Origin: Agelas oroides
Lineage: Eukaryota; Porifera; Demospongiae; Agelasida; Agelasidae
Assembly: GCA_949130485.1 (NCBI GenBank)
Contig: OX422191.1
Location: forward strand, 2,017,358-2,081,357
DNA length: 64,000 nt
Direction: 5' to 3'
The notes under the pieces are model-generated. The model saw only the letters and a program-made list of their open reading frames with translations, did no database searches and had not been told where the DNA came from. Shown piece after piece: positions 10,371 through 21,952 of the stretch; position 1 is the stretch's first letter, and the number at the start of each line of letters is the position of its first letter. The position numbers were made by a program, and so were the translations under genes.

Positions 10371-12335
10371 AGGTCATTTACTAGAAGTCTTTTTTGTATG
10401 CCATGGATACCTTCTTTGGTCTGCATTTCCGGAGCTAGTACCAGAAACTTGAGCCAAAGCTTCTTTGAACAATTCCCTGGGGGTTCATGATGTTGACCAC
10501 ACCCACTCATTGGCAAGCTGTCAATGGTCAGAGCCTTCCGACCAATGAACGCTCCTCCTGACTGAAAACTGCCTACTGTAACAGAAACGGTGCCCCTACG
10601 AGGGAAGAAGAGTGGTTTCTACACCTGTTTGTGCTAACAAAGTGAGTAGTGGTCCAGCCAGTACCAACCAAGGCCTTTCTACAGCCAGCCGAGACAGCCG
10701 CCATGTGTTGCCAGATTTCAGCTATTTTACCACACTTAAGGGAGGAGACAGATATGAGTTGACTCCTTTTCCTTCTAGTCAGCACTGCACACTGTTACAT
10801 AGGGCACCTCTCAAGGTTCACTTATCTCATAGCACCTACTTGACATGAGTAAGTTAGACATACCCAACTGTATGAGCAAAGTGAAGGTAAAAGCTAACAC
10901 AGAGAGGATAACACATAGAAGTTTCGTCACCTAGCACACTTTCCCATGCTTGTTAGTGAGTGCAAGTTTCATTTCTAGGGGAGGTACACAATATTCTGGC
11001 ACTAACCAATAGGATCTCAGACGGGATATCCAATGTTTTCTGTGGCCTGTGTAGATCCACTCATTTTCTTGCATCTTTGGGTGTTATCAGCATAGGTGGA
11101 GGGGGAGGAGTCAACAGTTGTACACCTTACCCATTGGCACTAATCACTTCACTATGTGTCTAGCAGCAAGTGGTATTGCCTTGAAGATGTAACCGGTTTG
11201 CCAAAAAAAAAAATTTCTAGTGCAATATTGTGGCTACTACTTTTCTGCAAGTGCATGATTGTAAGCCTGATCAGAATGAAACTCGCTGTGAAGGATAGGA
11301 TCACTAATTCAGTCTAATGAAGGTTGTTCTTTCTAGTATAATCCTTGTACTAGGCTTGATAAATGCTTAAAAAAAAAAATTGTAACCATAAATAGTTGCA
11401 TTTCCGCAGAAGTTGGAGCAAGTTCCAATCAAAAACCTGTACTGTCCCATTGGATAACTAATCTGGTATACATGCAGAACTGGTTGTATCTTTGTTGAAT
11501 ATTTAATATTTGTAACCGTGAGCACCATCACAAGATGTCTTGATACTTCAACAATTTGCAGAAAAGTAACGAACTGTGCCCAAAAATTGTGTACTTTTGA
11601 CTGAGGCAGATATTTTCAGTGCAAACAAGTATACCCTCTAAAGAACCTCTGTACCCAATTTGATATGAATACATTAAGATATTGTGGAGAAATGGCCTGT
11701 CTAGAAGATACTTTTGGAAACTCTGACATATGTCTCTGTTAATTAAAGTAATTCACCTATACTATAGGTGAATTACTGTAAGTGAAATTCATAGGCTATA
11801 GATATAATTAATGTAAGTGAAACTCAACGGAGTGATAGTTACAGCAGCCCTGGCAAATGATACATACCATACCTTGAAATACTTCTCCTCAGGAGTGGAA
11901 GCATGCAAATCTTCTCTGTTTTGCTGACTAATCTTCTGAATGCTGCATACCGTAAATTTAATTGAACGATTCAACATGGGAAGCCAGACCCTTTCCGGTC
12001 CCTGTGAAAGAAGTAACGTCTGGATGTATGCGCTCCAATATTTTGACTCCCATACATTAGCGCGAGTTAGACGTATGATAAAATATATTATACAAGAATT
12101 GACCAGAACATTCACTGAATTATTATGCATTCTTTTCTAGATATTGGTTTGAAATCTGTCCACAATTTGGCTATAGAAACACACAGCTCATATAGATATA
12201 GAACAGCCCCATATGATATATACGTATGACCCAGTAGACTAAAGCTATATCAATACTATTCTAATCTAACATTGTCTTAACTCATATCTTGACTCACTCA
12301 CATTCCATATTGGTGCTGGATTTTTAGCAGGAAGA
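10371..12335. other. Intergenic, no gene seen
   Basis: AT-rich unique-looking sequence with two short A-tracts (about 11203 and 11370) and a small palindrome at 11742-11778 (TAATTCACCTATACTATAGG...). No exon could be supported. Confidence 0.4.
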
Positions 12336-12618
12336 TCTGTCATGAAAATTTGGTCCCCCCCGTACTTATATTTCGAAATATATGGACCTCCTCTGAAATT
12401 GTTGGTCTCCCTTAGGTCCCTAGGTATATGCACACGCAGAGTAAGCCTCACGTGGGCAATGCGTATATGCAGGCGTGGTCAAAGACTGAGGGGTTGAGAG
12501 CAGGGTGAAAGGTGGTAAAGCATGCTGTGAAGGTAGACAACTACTTTATTTCATGTAAAATTTTAAAATATTCATTCCAGGGGAACAAATATTTTGGGGG
12601 TCCAAATATTATGACAGG
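12336..12618. repeat. Degenerate repeat element with 'CTGTCAT' ends
   Basis: It begins ATCTGTCATGAAAATTTGGT and ends ATTATGACAGGT, partly inverted. Similar 'gtcatggaaattttggtccc' wording recurs at 36261-36370, and a looser resemblance is seen near 26100. Treated as an old transposon family. Confidence 0.4.
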
Positions 12619-12640
12619 TATATTACTATTATCACCACAT

Positions 12641-12769
<129 letters not shown>

Positions 12770-12770
12770 G

Positions 12771-12880
12771 GTTCATTGAAGCTGAGTGATTCTGATCCCA
12801 GTGAAATGATGGCAATCACTGGAAATGTGGACAGTGTGACTGCAGAAAATGGGGACACGAAGCTAGTAACTGGTGAATGA
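12771..12880 (+). CDS. Possible terminal exon of a small unrecognised gene
   Basis: After acacacacag the frame reads GSLKLSDSDPSEMMAITG... and ends ...TKLVTGE-TGA. It is acidic and Ser/Thr-rich, with balanced codon use unlike the surrounding repeats. Entry is in phase 1, compatible with the donor at 9071, and the acceptor would be supplied by a microsatellite. No family is recognised. Confidence 0.3.
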
Positions 12881-13527
12881 AGGCTATGACTTCTTATTTT
12901 TTGAACTGTGCAACAATTGAAACTGTCCTGTTACCACTTAATCTGTAACGTGTAGGTATTGCACTGTCATGCATGTCACAAGATTTCACCGCATGGCATG
13001 CAGTGTTCCTGTCTGTGGATATTTGCAGTGAAACACAGCAAAAGCAGTCCTCATGTTGTGCATGATGCAAACAGTGCATAGCTATCAAGCAGCTTTTTTC
13101 CTCTCCCCACGTGAGAGCCTGGGTACAAGCACCTTACAAAGTGTCTATCCAATCAAACCCAATGGCTAGTACCATACTGTGCGTCAGATGCACGTGTTTG
13201 CAATTTGCAATACCAATAGTAATACCGCCAAGGATACTTTATCACTACGTGGTAGTAAAGTATCTTTGATACCGCAAACCGAATGTGTGCATATTCGGTT
13301 TGCGGTATTCGGTTTGCGGTATTACTCATGATTGGTATTGCGTATTACTGACGCACCGGCGCCGGACTCGTCGACTCGCGACTGGAGCCATGTGTCTTGG
13401 CTCTCAGTCAGGCAACCCCAAAACAGAAAGTAAAGCGGAAGAGAGCGAGTGTATTTTACTTTGAAGACTAAAGGAGATTTGAACACCTGAGGTGAGCTGT
13501 CCAATAAACGTTACTACCTCCGTCACG

Positions 13528-14179
13528 GCCGTCTACAATAGTGGACTGGACTGGTGGACTGCTAGTGGACTGATATTAAAAATCATTTTTACGCTTTCTA
13601 ATGAAAATCGCTCGTCTATATTTTTCTTGCACAGACTAGTAGATGCCAACTAGTAATCTTCTTCAGGGGATGGCAAATTATAACCACTGCATAATCTGGG
13701 CTTCATTTCCAGGGTAGGGGAGGAGCAAAAGTAAACTAACAGTTAGTTGAAGATTTGAGGGAGCAACATGCTATGTCCTCACAGGACAACTGACATGATG
13801 CTTGTACGGAGGAACAAGTATTGCACCGAGCATGAGATCAGATTGTTCGCTGGTGTGTACAGTATGCTAAATATGGTGTAATGACAACTAAAACATTTAC
13901 CAGACTACAAACCTCATCCGAAGTCCTAGGAACTGAAGTCAGGTTATCTACACTACATCATATGGGAGGAGAAAGCCATTACACACTGGGTACAAAGACC
14001 CTCATGAATAGGCCTAGTGAGTTATTTGCTCTGGGACCATGTATGTAGCTAAAGACAAAGCTGCAGGGTTTCCACACAACTCCACAAGTGAGTGAGTCTC
14101 ATTGGAAAGTATAAAAATGATTTTTAGTGTCAGTGCACCAGTCCAGTCCACTAGTCCAGTCCAGTGATTGTAGACGGCC
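13528..14179. repeat. MITE with GGCCGTCTACAAT ends, copy 1
   Basis: The left end GGCCGTCTACAATAGTGGAC and the right end, finishing TGATTGTAGACGGCC, are inverted repeats with iterated TGGACTGGACTGG / CCAGTCCAGTCCA inside. A second copy of the same length class lies at about 24674-25354. No transposase frame is present. Confidence 0.75.
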
Positions 14180-15426
14180 CCGTACATTTTCCCTATTCAT
14201 TGCCTCTCAAAATGGCAGCACATAATTATACGGAAGTATGTGGAAATATGCAGAAATTGCCTTCCGAGTGATGTCACATGCACGCCCTCTATTCTCCAGC
14301 CTAACATACAAAGTAAGTAGTTTAGTGTGAAAATATACCAGCCAATCAATAAGTTTCGAGAGTAATATCATCAGTAATATACAAACATCTGATGAAATTA
14401 CATGACACAGATCTTGGAATCTGATTGGCTAATTTGTTGGCTTTAGTGTTTTGACCTTTGACATAATGTTACAGCTGCGGGCTAGGCCTCAGCACATTAT
14501 TCCTTTTTTTCTTCCCATTATTCTATTCTCTAATTCCCAAAATAATCCCCTATTATTCTTGTAATTATTCTTTTCTTTCTGAAACTTTCTCATACAAGAA
14601 CACAATTAATAGTACACGTAGTATGCAAATATTGAAATTATGCGACACCTGGCTGTCCCCTACATCGTCCAAGGCGTCCATGCTATCGTGCGATTGCCCT
14701 TCCATTGCTCGCTATGCTCATCTCAGCCAGGTTTGTTTGCACGTGGCTGTTAGTTCGAACTTTGAACCTTGATTGGGCAAATTTAACCCCATTATTCCCG
14801 AATTATTCTTCCTTTATAAGCGCACCTATTATTCCCAAAGAAATTCCCGAATAATGTGCGGAGGCCTACTGCGGGCTAGCTTTTGACTGTATGGGAACGA
14901 TTGCAACCCAATCTTTTGTAACCCAACAACTACATGGACACCAGAACTGATACAGCTGTTCAGGCCATGGCTGGACCACTCTACAGCTGACTTGTTCAAC
15001 TTGGCAGTATCGACATTCGTCTTGTATGTGTTTTGGTTTGCAATCCACCAGAGACATTCTGGTAGATTTTTCACTGGGAGACCATTCTGGTAGATTTAGC
15101 CATCGCCATGGTAGATTGTTTATGTTTGTTTAAGAACAAACAGGGTTGAAAGTATACTACATCAAGCTGAAGCTTAAGTTCAATAAAAATGCTTTCTGAC
15201 TGCAAAAAAAATAGGTTGAGAAATTTTTCCACATGCTATTAGCCTGACCATCCTATATAGCTTGTTTCCAGTGGTCAAGGGTAAGAGTGTGCAACTCCCA
15301 TATGGTTTCCATGCTTGAAAACACAGCAGTAAAGAGGCGGGCTTTTGCTACTGTGTTAGCACAGTACACTAGCACCTAGAATGGCTTCATGTTGAGCATA
15401 TTCACTGCTGATTGCCTACGTCAATG
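14180..15426. other. Intergenic, no gene seen
   Basis: It contains a pyrimidine/AT-rich stretch of repeated 'attattc' wording (about 14500-14850), resembling a similar stretch at 45480-45930, probably the same decayed repeat. No supported exon. Confidence 0.4.
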
Positions 15427-15857
15427 GCTTCATGTTAAGTGTTCTGTTGCCAATACTAACAGGAGTCAAAATTCTGCCAGGAATTTGACCAATATGAAAG
15501 TACACTTCCAGAGGTTAACCTACAGACTATATGGCTCACATGAGAATAACAAGAGTTTAATAACAGTGTGCAATTCCTAGCCTCGTTCCCAGGCTCTCCC
15601 CAGCCTGGGAACGAGGCTACATGCATATTTGTTGCTGATTGCCTACATCAATTGCATAGCCTCGTTCCCAGGCTGGGGGGAGAGCCTGGGAACGAGGCTA
15701 GGAATTGCACACTAGCTGTTATTGTAATAAACTCTTGTTATTCTCATGTGAGCCGTATAGTCTGTAGGTTAACCTCAGGAAGTGTACTTTCATTGGTCAA
15801 ATTCCTGGCAGAATTTTGACTCCTGTTACCTTGGTAACAGAACATGACTTCAAAGGC
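15427..15857. repeat. Long palindrome (arms about 150 bp) with nested hairpins
   Basis: Sequence from about 15427 (CAATGGCTTCATGTTAAGTG) to 15618 is repeated in inverted order from about 15660 to 15857. Two hairpins, TAGCCTCGTTCCCAGGC...GCCTGGGAACGAGGCTA, sit at 15578-15619 and 15657-15700. Arm identity is high, with scattered changes (for example ATATGG versus CGTATA near the arm centre). Confidence 0.85.
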
Positions 15858-16033
15858 GTGCAGGGTATGGACACTTATGAACAAGACACAACAGTCTGAG
15901 GAATGGTAGTAAACACGCCTCATGGTGAAATTGTAGTCATTTTGTACTGGTCAAGGTACAGTTGCCTCGGGAGGGATTGAACTCATCAACGTCTCAGCAA
16001 GATGTGGAAGAGGGGCAGCCCTACAGGCTCTAT

Positions 16034-16352
16034 CCTAGCCCAGCCTTTCCATTATCCAGCTTTTGACAGCATATAGTATGCAAAATGGAAGGGGAAGGTG
16101 AATTATGTCAATGTCTACTTAGTTAGGTCCAGTATCTAACCAAGCGCTGGAGTTCTGAATGTTTGTGAAGTAAAAAAAACTTGCCGCTCATTGTTCAGAA
16201 CAAAGAACTCATTCTCAAAAGGTATTTATTCAGTTGGGTGTCCCCCCTACCTTTGTCTACTCAGTACGTTGATGTCATTCATGTGATCGATGTTTAGCAT
16301 ACTGTAGGCAATCTAAAACTGGACAGTGGGAAGTCTTGAGGATCAGGCTAGC
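16034..16352. repeat. Relative of the 7555-7912 MITE
   Basis: The arms (ATCCTAGCCCAGCCTTTCCA and GGATCAGGCTAGC with 'actggacagtgggaag') are diverged inverted repeats of the same wording as the element in gene A. Confidence 0.5.
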
Positions 16353-16462
16353 TAAGATCCACCACTGGTTGATATAAACCTTTTAACTTCCTTCTCTCTC
16401 TCTCTGCAGTCAACTATTTGTTTGTGAAATTACCAGTTTGGAACTCAGTGAAATTTGTAAAA

Positions 16463-16829
16463 ATGGAGCGCCTATGTCTGGTTGTCCTACTCATCTTCAT
16501 CCCTGCATCTCTCTCACTTCAATGTTGGAATCAAAACACCGACCAAGGTTCTTTGTACATTCAGACATGCACCGCTAATCAGACCAGCTGTGTAGCCTCA
16601 TACCATGTTGAAGGTGACGTCACCACACCAACGTACTTTGCCTGTAGCTCCACTGCGTCTAGTCGATCATGCCTACATCAGGAGTGTAATCCTAATGGAA
16701 CCTCAGGCAACATTTACTCATGTTGTTGTCGTGGCGACCTCTGTAATACAGTGCCCGGACTCACACCAACTATGCCTTCCTCTGTACCATCCACATCACC
16801 ATCTGGACCTGTTCCCACTGTGGAGGATG
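16463..16829 (+). CDS. Receptor exon 1: signal peptide and Ly6-like domain 1
   Basis: MERLCLVVLLIFIPASLSLQ is a clear signal peptide with cleavage expected near the end of that stretch. The next 80 or so residues hold ten or more Cys in a three-finger pattern finishing SCCCRGDLCN. A Pro/Ser/Thr-rich linker (TPTMPSSVPSTSPSG) follows. The donor GTGAGT at 16830 runs straight into a GT microsatellite. A pyrimidine-rich acceptor (ctctctgcag, ends 16409) lies just upstream, so a 5' UTR exon is likely. Confidence 0.75.
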
Positions 16830-16871
<42 letters not shown>

Positions 16872-16909
16872 ATGTGTGTGTGTTGCATATGTGTGTGTCA
16901 AGGTGTGTG

Positions 16910-16977
<68 letters not shown>

Positions 16978-19900
16978 CGTGCGTGTGTATGTGTGTGTGT
17001 GGGGGAGGTAAGTGGTGCATTTGCCCCCTTACCACACATAAACACATTCCCTCTTTCTTTTTCATCCCTCCCCCTAACTCCCTGCAACCCGTCCCTCCCT
17101 TTCTTTCTTCCCTCCTTCCCTTCCTCCTTCCCTCCCTCCCTCCCTCCCTCCCCTCCCTCCCTCCCTCCCTCCCTCCCTCCCTCCCTCCCTCCCTCCCTCC
17201 CTCCCTCCCTCCCTCCCTCCCTTCCTCCCTCCCTCCCTCCCTCCCTACCTCCCTCCCTCCCTCCCTCCCTCCCTCCCTCCCTCCCTCCCTCCCTACCTCC
17301 CTCCCTCCCTCCCTCCCTCCCTCCCTACCTCCCTCCCTCCCTCCCTCCCTCCCTCCCTTCCTCTTAGAGCCAGACGAGTGTGCCAGCTCTGGGTGCAACC
17401 ATTCATGCATCGTCTACAATGGTAATGTTACCTGTCTCTGCAGAGCAGGTTACAGTCTGTCACAAGACAGAAGAACCTGCGAAGGTAGGCTTTAGTACTG
17501 CCACTTGACTGTACATACCGTATTTCCTTGATTACTTCCCGCAGGTACTATTAATTTCAGACCGTACTTACCCGCGGGTACAATACGAGGGTGGGAACAA
17601 AATTAGGGCGGGTTCAATTAACTTCAGCCTAGTCCGGTGTGCGCTCCAGTTGCGCATGCGCCATCGAAATGCACACGACTGACATCTTTGTATGGCACAA
17701 ATACTAGGTACGTACAGTGCAGTACAGAGCATGAGTACAGACCGGCTAGAGAAACTATCTGAGTCGTCCAAGTCGTCTGTTGCCAGCAATGAGTGTGGCT
17801 GCATAACCGTGCAGGGACTATTCGAGGGCAGGGTTAATTTTCTTCAGGTCAAGTGAGCGCTCGTGTGCGGGGTTAATTCAAGTGTGGGAAGAAATCAAGG
17901 AAATACGGTAATTAAAATGATGCCAATTTATCACAAGGGCCAATCTAGGCTTTCAAAAATGGTACTCTCTCAGGGCCTGTGTACACACCCCTCGTTCCCC
18001 CCCCTCCAGGTGACATCCCCTGGTAATGTAGGGTAACCAGTACTAGCTCATATCTGTATGCAGCTTAGGAGCATACAACCTGTAATTAAGCGTCTTTTTA
18101 CAAAAATGAAACTGTGCTTTGGAAATGATTGCAACTGTGCCACAAATTAAATGCAATTCTGAAATGCATAAACCACTTAGACAAAACTCTGGAAGTCCAA
18201 AGTGGAGCTCCAGAAGAAAGCCATCCGCAGAAATCTTTCGATTCTTAAAAAATTAAGCCTTCCAGTTAGTGAAAAATCTGCACCGTGGATGCACATATGC
18301 AGACACAAACAATGGCATCATTTTTTAGACATGATCAAGAGCGTACAAGAACGGGGGCTTGAGTAAGAGCATGTAACTCCAATAGAAGCCCGTAGTCCGG
18401 TCAATATTATTGAACCATACTAAAAATAGAACACCCGGTCTCATGCCTAGCAACAATGGCTTATGTCCACGCTCAGCTGCGCATATGTGTTACTATTTTT
18501 AGTACTGGCGATAAATTCCAACCGGTTTCAAATTTTACGGAGTTACACACTCTTACTCAAGCTGCCCGTTCTTGCTGTGGTAATGACTGTAGCAGCTAAC
18601 CATATTTGGTGTTATGTGGGTATAAAGTCAACACTTTCACTGCAGCAGCATGCATTGTGACTCTTAGTTTTGAGTGCGTAACTTTCTTAGAAAATGGTAT
18701 AAATAATTCCGTTTAATGTGGTTCACACTAATGAGGTTTCTTACTGATAAGACACTTCCCACACTAAGACACTACCTGGCATACAGCCAACAGGAAAATA
18801 CGTCAACATCAACTTGCATAGCCTCGTTTCCAGGCCCCGGTTTTCTGTCACTTGCAGTACGGAAAAGCAGGGAGAGCCTGGTATCTTTTCTCACGTGAGC
18901 ATGACGTAATCGGAAAATGGCAAAAATTTTCAGAACAAACAGACTGTGTTTCGCGTATTGTTCAACCGACTACACACTCAATGCTCAGTGTATACCACAA
19001 TTGCCCTCCGCTAGCTAGATACGTGTAGTAAGTTACCCTGGTACCTTGGCTCTTTTTGCTGTTCTGGGCCCTGTGTGCCCACGCACAATTAAACCCTTTC
19101 TACCATCCTTTCTATCCTGACGTCACTCACGTGTGAAAAGATACCAGGCCCTCTCCCGCTTTTCCGTACTGAAAGCGATGGAAAGCTGGGTTGGGCCTGG
19201 GAACGAGGTTACATATACATACAGTATGAGGCAGCAGGATAGTCACAGTTGACAGGGATATTACCCTGTAAAGTCGAAGTTAATAGTGAACTGAGATGCT
19301 CCACCAAAATTCCAGGGCATAGTTGGTAGTGACTGCATGCAGGAACCTTTCTATTGATATAACACTGGCTTTCCTCTTCTCTATGTATCTCCCAGTTGCA
19401 TTTTGCCTCTTCATTTGCCAGCACACCACGAAACTCAATGAATTCAGGATCCTCCAGTATGTTCACTTCTTGCCTTGTACCGAGGCCACGTGGCCTGGGT
19501 ACGAGGCTAGTTCACTTCAGCACAATTAGCCTCTCTCAAACTTCTCAGCAGTCCACGGCACAGGTGGCACAAGCTATCCGGACAATATTCCTTGCCACGT
19601 TTTGTCCTTACTTCGAGCACGAACTTTCCAAGCCAGTAATTCATAGCCGGCACACTCATGGTAGTAGACTCAGAAAGCAGCTCATACTCGCTACCCATCT
19701 CGTCCTGTGACAAGTTCTCCAGACAATACAATTAAAGCCCAATCGCGCCACGTCTTCTCAGCCCACTCAGTGTTTAGCCTCGTCTTCTTTGGAACTGCAG
19801 ACTTCCGTACCTTCCCAACAGCCTTAGCACTCTTAGGAGAGCCATAACGGGAACTAGGACCACTTGCAGCAACTTTCTTTCTCCACCATGACTGCTTCTT

Positions 19901-21869
19901 GTAACTGGCACGTTAGGCATCCCGCTCTCAATACAGTGTTCAGACTCGTAACTTTGAGATGCTTGGAGAAACAGCTCGTCAAGTTCGTCACTTCCTTCCA
20001 CATTTACATGTTCAAACACCTGGGAAGCTTCGAGTAACAACGGATCTATGTCTTCTTGGACGATGAATCCAGCATAATCGTTGGCACTGCCACTGGGAGC
20101 CGATACCGGTACCTGCGGTACCTGGCCTAGTTACTTCTCCCAACCAATGTCAAACTGCGGAGGAACAGGCTTGTTTACATCTATTCCTTGTAGCAGTGAT
20201 GGGGCAATCACATCATCAAGCCACGTTTCAGCCATTTTCTAAGCCAGTTAGACACTCGCAGTAGGTTTCTCCTTGGATTTGAATCCTTGGGTGACGTCAT
20301 AATACCCTCGGCTTCGCCTTGTTGATTATGATGTCACCCTCGGGTTTCAAATCCTTGAAGAAACCTACTGCGAGTGTCTAATACATAAATTTTAGCATGT
20401 GCATCAAATAGCATTGCACATGAGAAGCATATTGTGCACTATTCTAATTATGCACATGAGAAATATTGAAATTTTTCTTCCTACAGACATCAACGAGTGT
20501 CTCTCCAGTCCATGTGGAGGGATCTGCGTCAACACTGAAGGGAGTTTCCACTGTGAGTGCCCACTCTGGCAACGTCTTGGAGATGATGGATTCACATGTG
20601 AAGGTAAAAGAAATTTATCGTAAGTTCTTACTCACCCCTCCCCTCCCTACCTCCCTTCCTCCATCTCTTCTCTTCTCCTACTACTCTCCCTCTTCCTCTC
20701 CCTTCCTCCCTCCCTCCCTTTCTCTGCTTCTCCTACCTGCTCCCTCTCTCTCCCTCATCCAACTCTCTCCTATCCTCTCCCCCTTCCTCCCCTTCTCCCA
20801 ACTACTTTCTTACTCCTACTATATATCTCCTTCAAACTCCTACTCCCTCTCCCTCACCATAGAAACTGGGCTAGTATGTCAATATCAACAGTGCAACCGT
20901 GATGGCTGCCCTGACCCAAGCATACAATACTGTGATGACCAGAGCCCAGCCATAGAGAGGAGTCGCCAAATCTGTTCGGCTACATATACGAGAGTCGGTG
21001 ACGGATCGTTCAGACCGGGTCTTCTGACTTGTTTCAGTGACGACCACGACTGTGGTACAGACAAGTGTGTTTTGCGCCAACTGCAGAATAACGGCGACAT
21101 TGATATCTACTTTTGTTGCTGCACTGAGAACCTGTGCAATGCGCAGATAGTATTTCCAAATGAGACTGGGGCGCTCCCTCCTTCTGGATCAGTGTCTGCT
21201 CCTCTCAGCTCCTCTGTTCCAACATCTGTCTCTGTTGAACAGACCGAGCCTCTTCCTCCCACCTCCTCCATTGTGCCTAACGGTGTAACTATAGGTTTGT
21301 TCCAGTACTTTAACATGTTTCACACACACACACACTCAGTTACATGCACACACACATGAACGTACACACACATCATATCGCATGCTCTCCCGGTGGTGTG
21401 TGTGTAATGAGCATATACAGGTGTACATTGCTGTAAATTGTACGTGTGTGTGCAATGTGTGTGTGTGTAGCCTAGCCCCATTCCCAGGCCCCGCCCAGCT
21501 TTCCATCACTTGTAGTACGGAAAAAGTGGGAGAGGGCCTGGTATCTTTTCTCACGTGAATGACGTCAGGATAGAGAGGGTTTAATTGTGCATGGGCGCAC
21601 TGGGCAGCAAAAAGAGCCAAGGTACCAGGTAACTTACTACACGTATCTAGCTAGCGGGAGGCGACTGTCGTACACACCAAGCGTTGAGCGTGTAGTCGGT
21701 TGAACAATACGCGAAACACAGCTGTTAGTTCTGCAAATTTTCGCCATTTTCCAATTACGTCATGCTCATGTGAGAAAAGATACCAGGCTCTTCCCGCTTT
21801 TCCGTACTGCAAGCAACGGAAAGCTGGGCAGGGCCTGGGAACGAGGCTATGTGTAGTCCACTCACATGC

Positions 21870-21952
<83 letters not shown>

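Noticed and set aside
10155-10452. Repeat protein from the 45-bp array
   Set aside because: Open on both strands only because the period is a multiple of three.
16834-17410. Large frames (VCVC, LPPSLPP, GREGGREG) on both strands
   Set aside because: Products of (GT)n and (CCCT)n arrays inside an intron.
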